Position numbers and translations under genes: made by a program. Source: Limnohabitans sp. TEGF004 (GTDB lineage Bacteria; Pseudomonadota; Gammaproteobacteria; Burkholderiales; Burkholderiaceae_C). Taken from it: a stretch of DNA of 64,000 nt. The notes beneath the pieces were generated by a model, which saw only the letters and a list, made by a program, of their open reading frames with translations, ran no database searches and was not told the origin of the DNA. This document shows, one piece after another, positions 27,410 to 37,139 of the stretch. The stretch covers positions 1,612,001-1,676,000 of the forward strand of contig NZ_AP027056.1 of the NCBI RefSeq assembly GCF_027924965.1. Reading direction: 5' to 3'. Within the stretch, counting starts at the first letter, position 1. Each line of letters opens with the position of its first letter.

Positions 27410-28351
27410 ATGGATTTATGTAATCGAATGACTTCAGATTTTGAGTTGCCCTTCACATCGCTTGAAATAATTTACGGCTTAGTGGCCTGCATTTTGTCGG
27501 TGTTGATAGGGACTGTTCTTGCTAAAAAACAAGCCCGTGCTTTTTCCACACCGAAGCACAAGACAACAAGCACCACCGCACCACACCAAGAAGATTTGCC
27601 AACGGTCACCTTCGTCGACTATGGCGATATGCGCTTCTTGCATTTAGGCACGCCCTCAGTACAAGGCTCGATGAAACTGAGCAAACCTTTTGATATTCAT
27701 CTTGAGTATGTACAACGCATGATGGGTTGGTTGCTCTTTACTGACTTGAACAACGTTCAAAATTTACACGCCATGCAATTGGGTTTGGGCGCTGCATCAT
27801 TGACCAAGTTTTGCCATCACCACTTGGACATGCAAACCACAGCCATTGAGTTAAACCCGCAAGTGATCACCACATGCAGACAGTGGTTCCATTTACCTCC
27901 AGATGATTCGAAACTGCAAGTCACCATCGGTGATGCAGCTGAAGCAGTGACCCAACCACAATGGTTTGACAAAGTCGATGTATTACAAATCGACCTCTAC
28001 GACCAAGAAGCAGATAGGCCTGTGCATGACAGCGAAGCGTTTTATGCCAATTGCAGACAATTGCTCACGCCGCAAGGCTGCTTGGTTGTGAATTTATTTG
28101 GGCGCCACATGCACTTCAAGCAAAGCATGAACAAACTGGCTCCCTCATTTGGCAAAGATGCCCTGTGGGCCTTCAAACCAACCCCTGCAGGCAACACCAT
28201 TGTGTTGGCCTTTTGCACGCCACGCACACAGGACAAGCAAGCACTGCGCTTGCAAGCGCAGGCCATCGAAGAACGTTGGCCCTTGCCTGCAACAAAGTGG
28301 CTGAAAGCGCTCACGCCCTACGCCATGGCATCACACGACTCCTGCACATGA
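27410..28351 (+). CDS. Spermidine-synthase-like methyltransferase-fold protein, membrane anchored
   Basis: A 313-residue protein. Residues about 17-38 form a transmembrane anchor (IIYGLVACILSVLIGTVLA); the rest is the class-I fold of spermidine-synthase-like proteins, with HAMQLGLGAASLTKFC as the nucleotide-binding loop, TAIELNP, and VDVLQIDLYD. The polyamine-specific gatekeeper residues are not recognisable, so true aminopropyl transfer is uncertain. The ATG at 27410 has AGGA eight bases upstream and is chosen over a TTG six bases earlier. Confidence 0.75.
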   Translation: MDLCNRMTSDFELPFTSLEIIYGLVACILSVLIGTVLAKKQARAFSTPKHKTTSTTAPHQEDLPTVTFVDYGDMRFLHLGTPSVQGSMKLSKPFDIHLEYVQRMMGWLLFTDLNNVQNLHAMQLGLGAASLTKFCHHHLDMQTTAIELNPQVITTCRQWFHLPPDDSKLQVTIGDAAEAVTQPQWFDKVDVLQIDLYDQEADRPVHDSEAFYANCRQLLTPQGCLVVNLFGRHMHFKQSMNKLAPSFGKDALWAFKPTPAGNTIVLAFCTPRTQDKQALRLQAQAIEERWPLPATKWLKALTPYAMASHDSCT

Positions 28352-28398
28352 GGCAGTAAGCTGCGAAAAATCTTCAACAGACGGTGGGTTGATGAGGT

Positions 28399-28965
28399 TT
28401 AGTTCAGCTTGCCCTCTGCGTGAACTAGCAACAACTTCAAACTTGGAGCAATAGATTCAAGGCACTGCTTTGGCTTGCTGCCGTTCACAACAGCATTACG
28501 GTAGCCAACGTAATAAAGCGCCCAAATAGCAAGGCAGCATGCTGGAACATCTGGGTGTTTCGCCTCTGTCAACACCGCAATAATGGGACCAAGCAGCTCA
28601 GTCACCTGATTGCGAATGCGCTCCTCGTATGCCTTAGACCACATCCATCCGTAAGCAGCACTCTGACGTCGAACTTTGATGTGCTTAATATCGAAGACAT
28701 AAAGCGCCAAGAGGTATCGAAAAACAAACGCATTAAGGTCCTCGCTAGGCTTCACGCGAGCCTTTTTAGCGACCTTGTTGATCTGCTCATCACTCAAAGC
28801 GATGCTGATTTCGGCGAGTAAGTCCACCTTGGTAAGACCTAAGCGATACGCTTGGACAGGGGTGAAGCCAGCTTGAGCAGCGATTTCACGCATTCCCACC
28901 TCGGCATAACCTTTTTGTTCAAAAAGCTCCCAAGCAACTTTTACAAACTGACTTTGTCTATTCAT
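28399..28965 (-). CDS. TetR-family transcriptional regulator
   Basis: A 188-residue repressor-type protein. The N-terminal DNA-binding domain reads ELFEQKGYAEVGMREIAAQA followed by GFTPVQAYRLGLTKVDLLAE; the recognition helix has Tyr-Arg in place of the more common Tyr-Tyr-His. The C-terminal ligand domain is not assignable. It is divergent from the MASE1-like membrane gene, and the palindrome at 29095-29110 is the natural candidate operator. Base composition is AT-richer than in the housekeeping genes nearby. Confidence 0.88.
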   Translation of the reverse strand: MNRQSQFVKVAWELFEQKGYAEVGMREIAAQAGFTPVQAYRLGLTKVDLLAEISIALSDEQINKVAKKARVKPSEDLNAFVFRYLLALYVFDIKHIKVRRQSAAYGWMWSKAYEERIRNQVTELLGPIIAVLTEAKHPDVPACCLAIWALYYVGYRNAVVNGSKPKQCLESIAPSLKLLLVHAEGKLN

Positions 28966-29007
28966 TTGCCTAGCTTCAAACTCTGAAAAATTTTTTAATG
29001 TAGCTTG

Positions 29008-29024
29008 CTAATACGTTAGTAAAC
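29008..29024. promoter_or_regulatory. Secondary operator candidate upstream of the TetR gene
   Basis: CTAA-TACG-TTAG is an imperfect palindrome that runs directly into GTAAAC, a half-site of the perfect palindrome at 29095. It is 42 bp upstream of the TetR start and could mediate autoregulation. Confidence 0.35.
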
Positions 29025-29094
29025 CAATTCAGCCGGAGCTCTGCCAATCATCAATAAATGTATACACACAGTGTTTTTCAGTTATTTATCATGC

Positions 29095-29110
29095 TGTAAA
29101 CGAGTTTACA
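29095..29110. promoter_or_regulatory. Perfect 16-bp palindrome abutting the start codon
   Basis: TGTAAAC-GA-GTTTACA has two perfect 7-nt arms. It ends one base before the ATG of the MASE1-like gene, exactly where a ribosome site should be, and none is visible. It is the likely binding site of the divergent TetR regulator, blocking initiation of transcription or of a leaderless message. Confidence 0.6.
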
Positions 29111-29111
29111 A

Positions 29112-29651
29112 ATGACACTTCAAAGCAGAATTTCAATAATAGCTGTCACTGGGCTTGCGTATTTTCTTTGCTACCAATTGAACTTTCTCTTGATTGGTTC
29201 ATCGCTCAATTACGCACATCGTGTGGATTGGATTTTTCTGCCTAGCGGCCTTCGTCTTGCGTTTGTACTGATATTTTTGCTGGATGGTGCTTTAGGTATT
29301 GCGATTGCGTCAATATTCATAACGTACCAGCAGTATTTTGACGGTAACTACCTGAAACTTCTGATCTCAGGCTCTCTGGCTGGTATTGGACCTTACATAG
29401 CATGGCGGTTCGCTTCTGTGTTCCTGAAACTAAATAAAGAAATGACGAATCTCAGCTCCGTTGGGCTGTTTAAGTTAGCTGTCTTCTTCGCATTCATAAG
29501 CGCAGTCATTCACCAACTTTGGTATTTCTGGATTGGAACAAACGAGCAGTTCTTGGACACACTTGTCGTCATGTTCTTGGGCGACTTATTTGGCACGATG
29601 GTGGTTCTAGGAGCACTTCAAATGCTGTTACGAACCGTTCGAATTCCTTAA
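29112..29651 (+). CDS. MASE1-like integral membrane protein
   Basis: A 179-residue protein with five or six transmembrane segments and no soluble domain. The stretch WIFLPSGLRLAFVLIFLLDG, with a Gly-rich second helix after it, resembles the start of MASE1 membrane sensor domains, which are normally fused to GGDEF or kinase outputs. Here the domain stands alone. The role is unknown. It is divergent from, and probably controlled by, the TetR gene. Codon use is AT-rich compared with flanking genes. Confidence 0.7.
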   Translation: MTLQSRISIIAVTGLAYFLCYQLNFLLIGSSLNYAHRVDWIFLPSGLRLAFVLIFLLDGALGIAIASIFITYQQYFDGNYLKLLISGSLAGIGPYIAWRFASVFLKLNKEMTNLSSVGLFKLAVFFAFISAVIHQLWYFWIGTNEQFLDTLVVMFLGDLFGTMVVLGALQMLLRTVRIP

Positions 29652-29838
29652 TACTAATGAGCTTGGGATTACCTGAAACCAGACTCCTGATCTGTTCGCC
29701 CCTTGAGTGACTGAAGAAATTGAGTCATGCCATTTTGCACAACCGTCAACTGCAGTCAACCTTGGTGTTTACGGAAGTCAGTGATGCCTATCACCCACGC
29801 AAGCACCAGCTCATCGTGTCGGAATGTATCTTCAAAAT

Positions 29839-29868
29839 AAAAAAGCCGTTGATATACAACGGCTTTTT
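29839..29868 (-). terminator. Terminator of tRNA-Ser
   Basis: AAAAAGCCGTTG, a 5-nt ATATA loop and CAACGGCTTTTT form a 12-bp near-perfect stem, 10 bp downstream of the tRNA 3' end on the minus strand. The symmetry makes it bidirectional, so it may also stop transcripts from the plus-strand MASE1-like gene. Confidence 0.85.
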
Positions 29869-29877
29869 AGGGTGTGC

Positions 29878-29970
29878 TGGCGGAAACGGAGGGATTCGAA
29901 CCCTCGATGAGGCTCTACACCCCATACTCCCTTAGCAGGGGAGCACCTTCGGCCACTCGGTCACGTTTCC
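29878..29970 (-). tRNA. tRNA-Ser, anticodon GCT
   Basis: A 93-nt cloverleaf with encoded CCA. The acceptor stem pairs GGAAACG with CGTTTCC, then G and CCA. The anticodon stem CTCCC/GGGAG encloses CTGCTAA, giving GCT. There is a long variable arm typical of serine tRNAs and the T loop GGTTCGAATCC. Its 3' end faces the accessory-looking genes to the left. Confidence 0.97.
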
Positions 29971-29993
29971 AGCAGGGCATATTATGCCTGAAC

Positions 29994-31262
29994 TTAAGCA
30001 GAAGGCTGGTCCAAATCGAAAGCTTTGTGCAACGCGCGCACAGCGAGTTCCATGTATTTTTCGTCGATCACAACGGAGGTCTTAATTTCAGATGTCGAGA
30101 TCATTTGGATGTTGATGCCCTCTTCGCTCAATGAGCGGAACATCTTGCTGGCCACACCCACGTGGCTGCGCATGCCGATACCGACGATAGAGACTTTGCA
30201 AATCTTGGTGTCGCCTTGCACATCAGATGCGCCCAAGGCTGGCAACACTTTGTCTTTCAACAAATCTGTTGTGCGAGCGTAATCGTTGCGGTGCACGGTG
30301 AAGCTGAAGTCGGTTTTGCCATCCTTGCTGATGTTTTGGATGATCATGTCCACTTCAATGTTGGCTTCAGCCACAGCGCCCAAGATTTGGTAAGCGATAC
30401 CTGGCTTGTCTGGCACGCCGACCACAGAGATTTTGGCTTCGTCACGGTTGAATGCGATGCCCGATACGATTGCTTGTTCCATTTTTTCGTCTTCCTCAAA
30501 GGTGATCAACGTACCTGATTTGGCTTCTTCGTTGATGTCAATGTCCCACGCGGTGAAGCTGGACAACACGCGCAGCGGCACCTTGTATTTACCTGCAAAC
30601 TCAACTGAGCGAATTTGCAAAACTTTGCTACCCAAAGATGCCATCTCCAGCATCTCTTCGAAACACAGTGTTTCTAAGCGACGGGCTTCAGGCACCACAC
30701 GTGGGTCTGTGGTGTACACACCATCCACGTCGGTATAAATCAAACACTCTTTGGCTTTGAGCGCTGCTGCCACGGCCACAGCCGAGGTGTCAGAGCCGCC
30801 ACGGCCTAAGGTGGTGATGTTGTCGTGTTCGTCTTTGCCTTGGAAGCCCGTGATGATGACCACTTTGCCAGCGTCCAAATCGGCACGAACGCGCACATCG
30901 TCAATCGACTCAATGCGGGCCTTGGTGTAGGCGTTATTGGTGCGAATCGGTACTTGCCATCCAGCGTAGCTAACTGAGGGCTGGCCTTCGGCTTGCAAAG
31001 CAATGGCCAACAACGCAGAAGACGCTTGCTCGCCCGTAGAGGCCAGCATGTCGAGTTCGCGGTTGTAGGCCGAGTCGGCTTTGGAAGGGGCCAATTCTTT
31101 GGCAAGGCCTAGCAAACGGTTGGTCTCGCCGCTCATCGCGGAAGGAACCACCACCATTTGGTGACCCGCACGGGCCCACTTGGCCACGCGCTTGGCGACG
31201 TTGCGAATGCGCTCTGTCGAGCCCATCGACGTGCCGCCGTATTTATGAACAATCAATGCCAT
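29994..31262 (-). CDS. lysC: Aspartate kinase
   Basis: Phosphorylates aspartate, the first step toward lysine, threonine and methionine. The 422-residue protein begins ALIVHKYGGTSMGSTERI, the kinase motif; the catalytic domain spans about 1-240 and two ACT regulatory domains follow (KISVVGVPDKPGIAYQI and KVSIVGIGMRSHVGVASKMF). Its length and single-gene form are usual for Betaproteobacteria; feedback inhibition through the ACT domains is expected. It lies 35 bp downstream of tilS. Confidence 0.97.
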   Translation of the reverse strand: MALIVHKYGGTSMGSTERIRNVAKRVAKWARAGHQMVVVPSAMSGETNRLLGLAKELAPSKADSAYNRELDMLASTGEQASSALLAIALQAEGQPSVSYAGWQVPIRTNNAYTKARIESIDDVRVRADLDAGKVVIITGFQGKDEHDNITTLGRGGSDTSAVAVAAALKAKECLIYTDVDGVYTTDPRVVPEARRLETLCFEEMLEMASLGSKVLQIRSVEFAGKYKVPLRVLSSFTAWDIDINEEAKSGTLITFEEDEKMEQAIVSGIAFNRDEAKISVVGVPDKPGIAYQILGAVAEANIEVDMIIQNISKDGKTDFSFTVHRNDYARTTDLLKDKVLPALGASDVQGDTKICKVSIVGIGMRSHVGVASKMFRSLSEEGINIQMISTSEIKTSVVIDEKYMELAVRALHKAFDLDQPSA

Positions 31263-31297
31263 ATTTCTTTAAAACTGTTGTGTTATGGGCAAAAAAC

Positions 31298-32263
31298 CTA
31301 CAGATTGTAGCAACGCAATACAGCCCTATCTCGGCGCACAAACCCACGCCCCACCTTGATATCGATGTTGTGGCCGCGTGTGGTGCAAGCCTTGACTTGC
31401 ACCAGCAACGCCTGCAGTTGAGCTGCACTGGCTTGAGAGTGTTCCAGCGCCAGCCAAAGGCGCAAAACGTTCGATTGCCGAGCCTCACTGAGTTGCTGCA
31501 AAGCTTTGATGGCAGGTGGATTACCCACGATTTGCAAATCTTGTTCAGCCACCTCTTGAAGCAGGGTTTGCGCTTGGGCCGCATGTGAAGCACTACGCGC
31601 AAAGGTTTGCCTAAAAGCTGGAAACGCCTGCTCAATCACTGGCAGCAACTCAGCACGGATACGGTTACGTGTGTAGCGCGTGTCTGTATTGGTGGGATCT
31701 TCCACCCAAGCTTGCCCTGCAGCCCTAAGAGCCTCACGCAAGGCTTCCCCAGGCACATCCAACCAAGGACGGTGATAAGTCACACCATGACGCTCAGCCA
31801 CTGCTGGCATGCATGCCAGACCAGGCAAGCCTGCACCACGTGAGAGCGCCAGCAGCAAGGTCTCCACTTGGTCATCAGCATGCTGAGCCAAGGCCATGTC
31901 TTTGATTTGTCCACCCCAGTTGTTTTTCAGTGCCTCAGCCAGCGCTCGATAACGGGCTTGACGAGCTGCATCTTCTGGGCTTTCACCCACTGCGTGAGCT
32001 GCGTTGACCCGTTGCACCACCAGTGGAACATGAAGGCCTTCACACAACGCCACGCAATGTGCTTCAAAACCATCAGCAGCCGCTTGCAAGCCATGATGCA
32101 CATGGACAGCATGCACCCTGCCCGGCCAGCGTTTGGCACAAGCAAAGAGTAAGGCGGTGGAATCGGCCCCGCCGCTGAGTGCAACGGCGAATGGACCTAA
32201 GTGCTGGAACGCGTCCAGCGTGGGGAAATTAGCGTTCAGCTTTGGTGTCGGTGAAGCGGCCAT
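31298..32263 (-). CDS. tilS: tRNA(Ile)-lysidine synthetase
   Basis: Modifies the wobble cytidine of the minor isoleucine tRNA to lysidine so that it reads AUA. N-type ATP pyrophosphatase with the PP-loop [15 protein letters not shown] near residue 27, plus [20 protein letters not shown] and [11 protein letters not shown]. At 321 residues it is shorter than E. coli TilS and appears to lack most of the C-terminal domains. The start overlaps the 3' end of accA by 35 bp. Confidence 0.95.
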   Translation of the reverse strand: MAASPTPKLNANFPTLDAFQHLGPFAVALSGGADSTALLFACAKRWPGRVHAVHVHHGLQAAADGFEAHCVALCEGLHVPLVVQRVNAAHAVGESPEDAARQARYRALAEALKNNWGGQIKDMALAQHADDQVETLLLALSRGAGLPGLACMPAVAERHGVTYHRPWLDVPGEALREALRAAGQAWVEDPTNTDTRYTRNRIRAELLPVIEQAFPAFRQTFARSASHAAQAQTLLQEVAEQDLQIVGNPPAIKALQQLSEARQSNVLRLWLALEHSQASAAQLQALLVQVKACTTRGHNIDIKVGRGFVRRDRAVLRCYNL

Positions 32264-33203
32264 AGCTTTGCAGACGCTCGTAACGCTTGTCGAGCAACTC
32301 TTTGACCTTCATGTCGGTCACTTGGCGCCACGCGTCGTTCAAGCCGCGCTTGAGTTGAGCCGCCATTTGCTTGGGGTCACGGTGTGCGCCACCCACTGGC
32401 TCATTCACGATTTTGTCGACCAGGCCTAAAGCTTTCAGGCGATGGGCGGTGATGCCCAGTTGCTCCGCAGCATCTTCGGCACGGTCAGAGGTTTTCCACA
32501 AAATCGAGGCGCAACCTTCTGGGCTGATGACCGAGTACACCGAGTACTGCAGCATCAACACTTGATCTGCCACGCTGATGGCCAACGCGCCACCCGAGCC
32601 ACCTTCACCAATGATGGTGGTGATGATCGGCACTTCGAGTTGGGCCATTTCAAAAATATTGCGACCAATCGCTTCGGATTGGCTGCGCTCTTCTGCGTCG
32701 ATGCCGGGGTAAGCGCCGGGTGTGTCCACAAAGGTGAACACAGGCAACTTGAACTTCTCGGCCGTCTTCATCAAACGCAAAGCTTTGCGGTAGCCCTCAG
32801 GGCGACTCATGCCAAAGTTACGCGCAGCGCGCTCTTTGGTGTCGCGGCCTTTTTGCTGACCCAAGACCATACACGCATTGCCATTGAAACGGGCCAAGCC
32901 ACCCACGATGCTCAAGTCATCGGCAAAGTGGCGGTCGCCATGCATTTCTACGAAGTCGGTGAAGATCTCGTTGATGTAGTCCAGCGTGTAGGGACGCTCG
33001 GCATGACGGGCAATCTTGGTGATTTGCCAAGGTGTGAGGTCGCTGTAAATGTCTTTGGTCAGCTGCATGCTTTTCTTGCTGAGCTGGTCAATCTCGTCAG
33101 AAATGTCCACCGCAGACTCGCTTTGCACATAGCGCAGTTCTTCGATCTTGCCTTCTAGCTCAGCAATCGGTTGTTCAAAGTCGAGGAAAGTTCGTTTAGC
33201 CAA
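32229..33203 (-). CDS. accA: Acetyl-CoA carboxylase carboxyltransferase alpha subunit
   Basis: Subunit of the enzyme that makes malonyl-CoA for fatty-acid synthesis. The 324-residue protein begins [19 protein letters not shown] and contains [16 protein letters not shown] and [16 protein letters not shown]. The initiator is a TTG at 33203: GGAG lies nine bases upstream, and the family N-terminus aligns exactly there, while no ATG is suitable. Its 3' end overlaps tilS by 35 bp. Confidence 0.96.
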   Translation of the reverse strand: MAKRTFLDFEQPIAELEGKIEELRYVQSESAVDISDEIDQLSKKSMQLTKDIYSDLTPWQITKIARHAERPYTLDYINEIFTDFVEMHGDRHFADDLSIVGGLARFNGNACMVLGQQKGRDTKERAARNFGMSRPEGYRKALRLMKTAEKFKLPVFTFVDTPGAYPGIDAEERSQSEAIGRNIFEMAQLEVPIITTIIGEGGSGGALAISVADQVLMLQYSVYSVISPEGCASILWKTSDRAEDAAEQLGITAHRLKALGLVDKIVNEPVGGAHRDPKQMAAQLKRGLNDAWRQVTDMKVKELLDKRYERLQSYGRFTDTKAER

Positions 33204-33224
33204 AATTAATTACTCCTTGAGCGC

Positions 33225-33869
33225 TCAGTAAGACACTGGCAGCGGATCTAGCGATCGCCAAATATACCAAGTCGCCACACTGCAGTATGGCGCCCACGCC
33301 GCAGCCACTTCTCGGGCTTCGCTGCGGCTGACCGCCTCGCCCGAGAAATAGTTGTGGCTAATCCCGTTGATCAAGCCCACATCGTCAAGCGGCAACACAT
33401 TGGGCCGCATGAGGTGGAACATCAAAAACATCTCAGCGGTCCAGCGGCCAATGCCGCGAATGGCCACCAGCTCTTCGATGATGGCGTCATCCGTCATCTC
33501 AGACCACTTCTTCACATGCAAAGCACCGTTGTCAAAGTGCAGCGCCAAGTCGACGATGTATTCGACCTTGCGGACTGACAAGCCTGCGGCGCGCATGTCA
33601 TCCACCTTGAGCTTGAGCACATTGGCGGGCGTGATTTTGCGAGGCAACAAAGCAAAGCGGTCCCACACGGTTTGAGCGGCCTTGACCGACACCTGCTGGC
33701 CCACAATGCTGCGCGCCAGCGTGACAAACGCATCACCGCGCGACTGCAACGAGGCCTCGCCAAACTGAGGGATGAGGCGTTTCATCACCCGATCTTTTTT
33801 GACCAAGTGTTTGCACGCCTCAGCCCAGTACTCGGGTGTGGCGATGGTGATTTTGTCTTGGGCGACCAT
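33225..33869 (-). CDS. DNA-3-methyladenine glycosylase (HhH-GPD, AlkA-like)
   Basis: Base-excision repair glycosylase of the helix-hairpin-helix-GPD superfamily, 214 residues. The hairpin is VAIRGIGRWTAEMFLMF and the catalytic Asp lies in LPLDDVGL. It lacks the N-terminal domain of E. coli AlkA, as in the short bacterial AlkA/MAG-like enzymes. There is no iron-sulfur cysteine loop at the end, which argues against EndoIII or MutY. The ATG is 3 bp after the cysS stop, so it is coupled to cysS. Confidence 0.88.
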   Translation of the reverse strand: MVAQDKITIATPEYWAEACKHLVKKDRVMKRLIPQFGEASLQSRGDAFVTLARSIVGQQVSVKAAQTVWDRFALLPRKITPANVLKLKVDDMRAAGLSVRKVEYIVDLALHFDNGALHVKKWSEMTDDAIIEELVAIRGIGRWTAEMFLMFHLMRPNVLPLDDVGLINGISHNYFSGEAVSRSEAREVAAAWAPYCSVATWYIWRSLDPLPVSY

Positions 33870-33872
33870 CAA

Positions 33873-35246
33873 TTAGCCACGCTCCCAAGTGGTGCCTACG
33901 GGCGAGTCTTTGAGCACAATGCCCTCGGCGGCCAAGGCTTGGCGAATGCGGTCGGCCTCGGCAAAGTTCTTGGCCGCTTTGGCTGCTGCACGTGCAGCGA
34001 TTTGGGCTTGAATGGCGTCTTCGTCCACACCTGCGCCCGCTTGGGCAAAGGCTTTGGGGTCGTCTTGCAACAAGCCCAACACGCCGCCCAAGGCTTTGAG
34101 CAAGCCAGCGGCCTGTGCCGACTGTGTGCGGTTGAGCTCGCTGGCGAGTTCAAACAACACAGCCACCGCCTCAGGCGTGCCAAAGTCTTCGTCCATCGCT
34201 GCTTTGAAGCGCGCAGCATGGGGCTCAGCCCAATCGATCGTCACTTCATCAGGCGTCACTGTTCCCAACGCTGTGTAGAGGCGTTTCAACGCGCCACGGG
34301 CGTCGTTCAAATGCACGTCGCTGTAGTTGAGCTGGCTGCGGTAATGGCTGCGCACGACAAAGAAGCGCACTGTCTCCGCATCAAACTCTTTCAACACATC
34401 ACGGATGGTGAAGAAGTTACCCAAGCTCTTGGACATTTTTTCGTTGTCCACATTGATGAAGCCGTTGTGCATCCAGACGCTGGCCATTTTTTGGCCATTC
34501 GCGCCTTCGCTTTGGGCGATTTCGTTCTCGTGGTGTGGGAACTGCAAGTCAGCGCCACCGCCATGAATGTCAAAACTCTGGCCCAGCATCTCGCAACTCA
34601 TAGCTGAGCACTCGATGTGCCAGCCGGGGCGGCCTGCACCAAAGGGGCTGGCCCATTTCACTTCGTCAGGTTCGCTCTCTTTGGCAGACTTCCACAACAC
34701 AAAGTCCAGTGGGTCTTGCTTGCCATCGTCGACGGCCACGCGCTCGCCGGCTTGCAACTCGTCCAGCGACTTGCCGGACAACTTGCCGTAGCCTGGAAAC
34801 TTACGCACGGCGTAATTCACATCGCCATTGCTGGCTTGGTAGGCCAAGCCTTTGTCTTGCAAAGTGCCAATCATGGCAAGCATTTGCGGCACATAGTCCA
34901 TAGCGCGGGGCTCGTGCGTGGGGCGCTCGATGCCCAACGCGTCGGCGTCTTGATGCAAAGCGTCAATCATGCGGTCGGTCAAGCCGCGCACGGTTTCGCC
35001 GTTTTCTAGCGAGCGTTTGATGATCTTGTCGTCAATGTCGGTGATGTTGCGCACATAGGTCACACGATAGCCGCTTGCCTTGAGCCAACGCTGCACCACA
35101 TCGAACGCCACCATCGAACGGGCATGGCCCAAATGACACAGGTCGTACACGGTCATGCCACACACGTACATGCGCACATGGCCAGGTTCGAGCGGCGAAA
35201 AGTTCTCCAGCGCACGCGTGAGCGTGTTGTGAATGCGAAGCGTCAT
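33873..35246 (-). CDS. cysS: Cysteinyl-tRNA synthetase
   Basis: Class I aminoacyl-tRNA synthetase, 457 residues. The HIGH motif appears as HLGHARS, KMSKS is intact (EKMSKSLGN), and zinc ligands are seen in VCGMTVYD and in WHIECSAMS with [15 protein letters not shown]. The ATG giving [16 protein letters not shown] is the family start; an in-frame codon 24 bases upstream is not needed. Divergent from the TPR gene. Confidence 0.97.
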   Translation of the reverse strand: MTLRIHNTLTRALENFSPLEPGHVRMYVCGMTVYDLCHLGHARSMVAFDVVQRWLKASGYRVTYVRNITDIDDKIIKRSLENGETVRGLTDRMIDALHQDADALGIERPTHEPRAMDYVPQMLAMIGTLQDKGLAYQASNGDVNYAVRKFPGYGKLSGKSLDELQAGERVAVDDGKQDPLDFVLWKSAKESEPDEVKWASPFGAGRPGWHIECSAMSCEMLGQSFDIHGGGADLQFPHHENEIAQSEGANGQKMASVWMHNGFINVDNEKMSKSLGNFFTIRDVLKEFDAETVRFFVVRSHYRSQLNYSDVHLNDARGALKRLYTALGTVTPDEVTIDWAEPHAARFKAAMDEDFGTPEAVAVLFELASELNRTQSAQAAGLLKALGGVLGLLQDDPKAFAQAGAGVDEDAIQAQIAARAAAKAAKNFAEADRIRQALAAEGIVLKDSPVGTTWERG

Positions 35247-35322
35247 GAGTGAATCGAGAGATGACCGCAAAGAAGGGTCGGTAATGAGGTGAAAGCCAAA
35301 GAGTCCTTGAGACCCTCTGTTT

Positions 35323-35328
35323 TACAAT
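35323..35328 (+). promoter_or_regulatory. Candidate -10 box for the TPR-cyclophilin operon
   Basis: TACAAT is 20 bp upstream of the TPR gene start. An upstream TTGAGA is only 10 bp away, too close for a standard -35, so only the -10 is proposed. Confidence 0.35.
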
Positions 35329-35348
35329 GCCATGAGTATACAAAGCAC

Positions 35349-35999
35349 ATGACAAACCCTCACGCTCCCTCCCTAACCAAGTCTTTGGCATCGCCCACAG
35401 CTCGTCAAACCTTCGCACAAGCCCGATGGGTGGCTGCATGGGTCCTGGGGTGGGTTGTAGGTTTTGGTTCATTCAATGCGCAGGCTCAAAGCGTGGAAGC
35501 ATTGGACTGGCAACCGGGCCAATCCATGATGCCCATGGTGATCAGCACACCGCACAACGATGTCCGCAAGCTGCTGCGCCAAGCCAAGTACCCACAAGCC
35601 TTGCTACTGGTCAACAAAGGTTTGGTCAACAACCCGCGTGATCCGCAAATGCGATTTTGGCAAGGGTTCATCTTTGAGCAACTAGGGCAATCAGACATGG
35701 GGCAACAGGTGTATTTGGGCCTGACTCAAGATTACCCAGAGCTGGCCGAGCCGCACAACAACCTAGGTGTGCTTTATGCAGCCAAGGGCGACTACCCCAA
35801 CGCCAAGGCTTCACTGGATGCAGCCTTGCGGGCCAATCCCAATTACGCAGCAGCCCACGAAAACATGGGCGATCTCTTAGTCAATATGGCGCGTCAGTCG
35901 TACGAACAGTCTTTGGCGATTGATGCCAAACAACGCGGTTTAACTCAGAAAATCGAACGACTCACACCTGTTCTCGCAATTACCCAAGGCAAACCATGA
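35349..35999 (+). CDS. Exported TPR-repeat protein
   Basis: A 216-residue protein with an N-terminal signal/anchor segment (VAAWVLGWVVGFGSFNAQA) and several tetratricopeptide-like repeats between about 75 and 200, including AEPHNNLGVLYAAKGDYPNA and AHENMGDLLV. Probably a periplasmic scaffold of unknown partner. Its stop shares ATGA with the start of the periplasmic cyclophilin gene, which suggests joint function in envelope protein handling. Confidence 0.8.
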   Translation: MTNPHAPSLTKSLASPTARQTFAQARWVAAWVLGWVVGFGSFNAQAQSVEALDWQPGQSMMPMVISTPHNDVRKLLRQAKYPQALLLVNKGLVNNPRDPQMRFWQGFIFEQLGQSDMGQQVYLGLTQDYPELAEPHNNLGVLYAAKGDYPNAKASLDAALRANPNYAAAHENMGDLLVNMARQSYEQSLAIDAKQRGLTQKIERLTPVLAITQGKP

Positions 36000-36583
36000 C
36001 ATTTGTTCACATGACACGTCGCGTCTTATGTGCCCTCGCCTTCATTGGCTTGGCCCAAACAGCCATCGCGCAAGACGCCCCCCGCGTGAAGTTCGTCACC
36101 AATGCGGGCGAATTTGTGGTCGAGATCTACCCAGACAAAGCACCCAAGACTGTCGACAACTTTTTGCAATACGTGCGCGACAAGCACTATGACGGCACCA
36201 TCTTTCACCGAGTGATTGGTAACTTCATGGTGCAAGGTGGTGGCTATGACCAACGCTACATCGAGCGCCGCACACGCCCACCTGTGGAGCACGAAGGCCG
36301 TGAAGCCTTGGCCAAAGGTGGTCCACGTAACACCGTGGGCACCATTGCCATGGCGCGCACCAATGTGCCCAACTCGGCCACCGCACAGTTTTTCATCAAT
36401 GTGATGGACAACGCCTTCCTTGACCCAACACCACAACAACCCGGCTACACCGTGTTTGGCAAAGTGGTCTCGGGCATGGACACCATCACAAAAATCAAAA
36501 GCGTACAGACTGGCTTTGGCGGCCCCTTCCCGTCTGATGTGCCACGCACCCCCATCATCATCCAATCGGCCAACCTGCTCTAA
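35996..36583 (+). CDS. ppiA: Periplasmic cyclophilin-type peptidyl-prolyl isomerase
   Basis: Cyclophilin of 195 residues with a signal peptide ending LAQTAIAQ. The active-site blocks [33 protein letters not shown] and [13 protein letters not shown] are conserved. The start ATG overlaps the TPR stop; a second in-frame ATG at 36011 is possible. Followed 40 bp later by a cytoplasmic cyclophilin. Confidence 0.93.
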   Translation: MTFVHMTRRVLCALAFIGLAQTAIAQDAPRVKFVTNAGEFVVEIYPDKAPKTVDNFLQYVRDKHYDGTIFHRVIGNFMVQGGGYDQRYIERRTRPPVEHEGREALAKGGPRNTVGTIAMARTNVPNSATAQFFINVMDNAFLDPTPQQPGYTVFGKVVSGMDTITKIKSVQTGFGGPFPSDVPRTPIIIQSANLL

Positions 36584-36623
36584 GCAAGTCTTGGCCCTCT
36601 CATTTCATTTAAGGAAACACACC

Positions 36624-37130
36624 ATGAGCAACCCTCAAGTCGAACTGCACATCTTGGACCACGGCGTCATCACCATCGAACTCGACGCTGAAAAAGCGCC
36701 GAAGTGCACCGAAAATTTCTTGCACTACGTGAACAAAGGTCACTACGACAAAACCATTTTTCACCGCGTGATTCCAGGCTTCATGGTGCAAGGCGGCGGC
36801 TTTGAGCCCGGCATGACACAAAAAGATTGCGACGAGCCCATCGAAAACGAAGCCAACAACGGCCTCAAGAACAACCACTACACACTGGCCATGGCCCGCA
36901 CGTCTGACCCACACTCAGCCACCGCTCAGTTCTTCATCAACGTGGCTGACAACGAATTTTTGAACCACAAAGCACCCAGCATGCAAGGCTGGGGCTATGC
37001 CGTGTTTGGCAAAGTGGTGAGTGGCAATGACGTGGTCGACAAAATCGCTGCCGTCAAAACAGCCCGCAAAGGCTTCCATGACGACGTGCCAAAAGAAGAC
37101 GTGGTCATCGAAAAAGCAGTGGCGCTCTAA
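36624..37130 (+). CDS. ppiB: Cytoplasmic cyclophilin-type peptidyl-prolyl isomerase
   Basis: Cyclophilin of 168 residues without signal peptide. Conserved blocks: [37 protein letters not shown] and [26 protein letters not shown] precedes the ATG. The tandem of exported and cytoplasmic cyclophilins followed by lpxH is a frequent betaproteobacterial arrangement. Confidence 0.95.
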   Translation: MSNPQVELHILDHGVITIELDAEKAPKCTENFLHYVNKGHYDKTIFHRVIPGFMVQGGGFEPGMTQKDCDEPIENEANNGLKNNHYTLAMARTSDPHSATAQFFINVADNEFLNHKAPSMQGWGYAVFGKVVSGNDVVDKIAAVKTARKGFHDDVPKEDVVIEKAVAL

Positions 37131-37139
37131 GCCTCTTCC

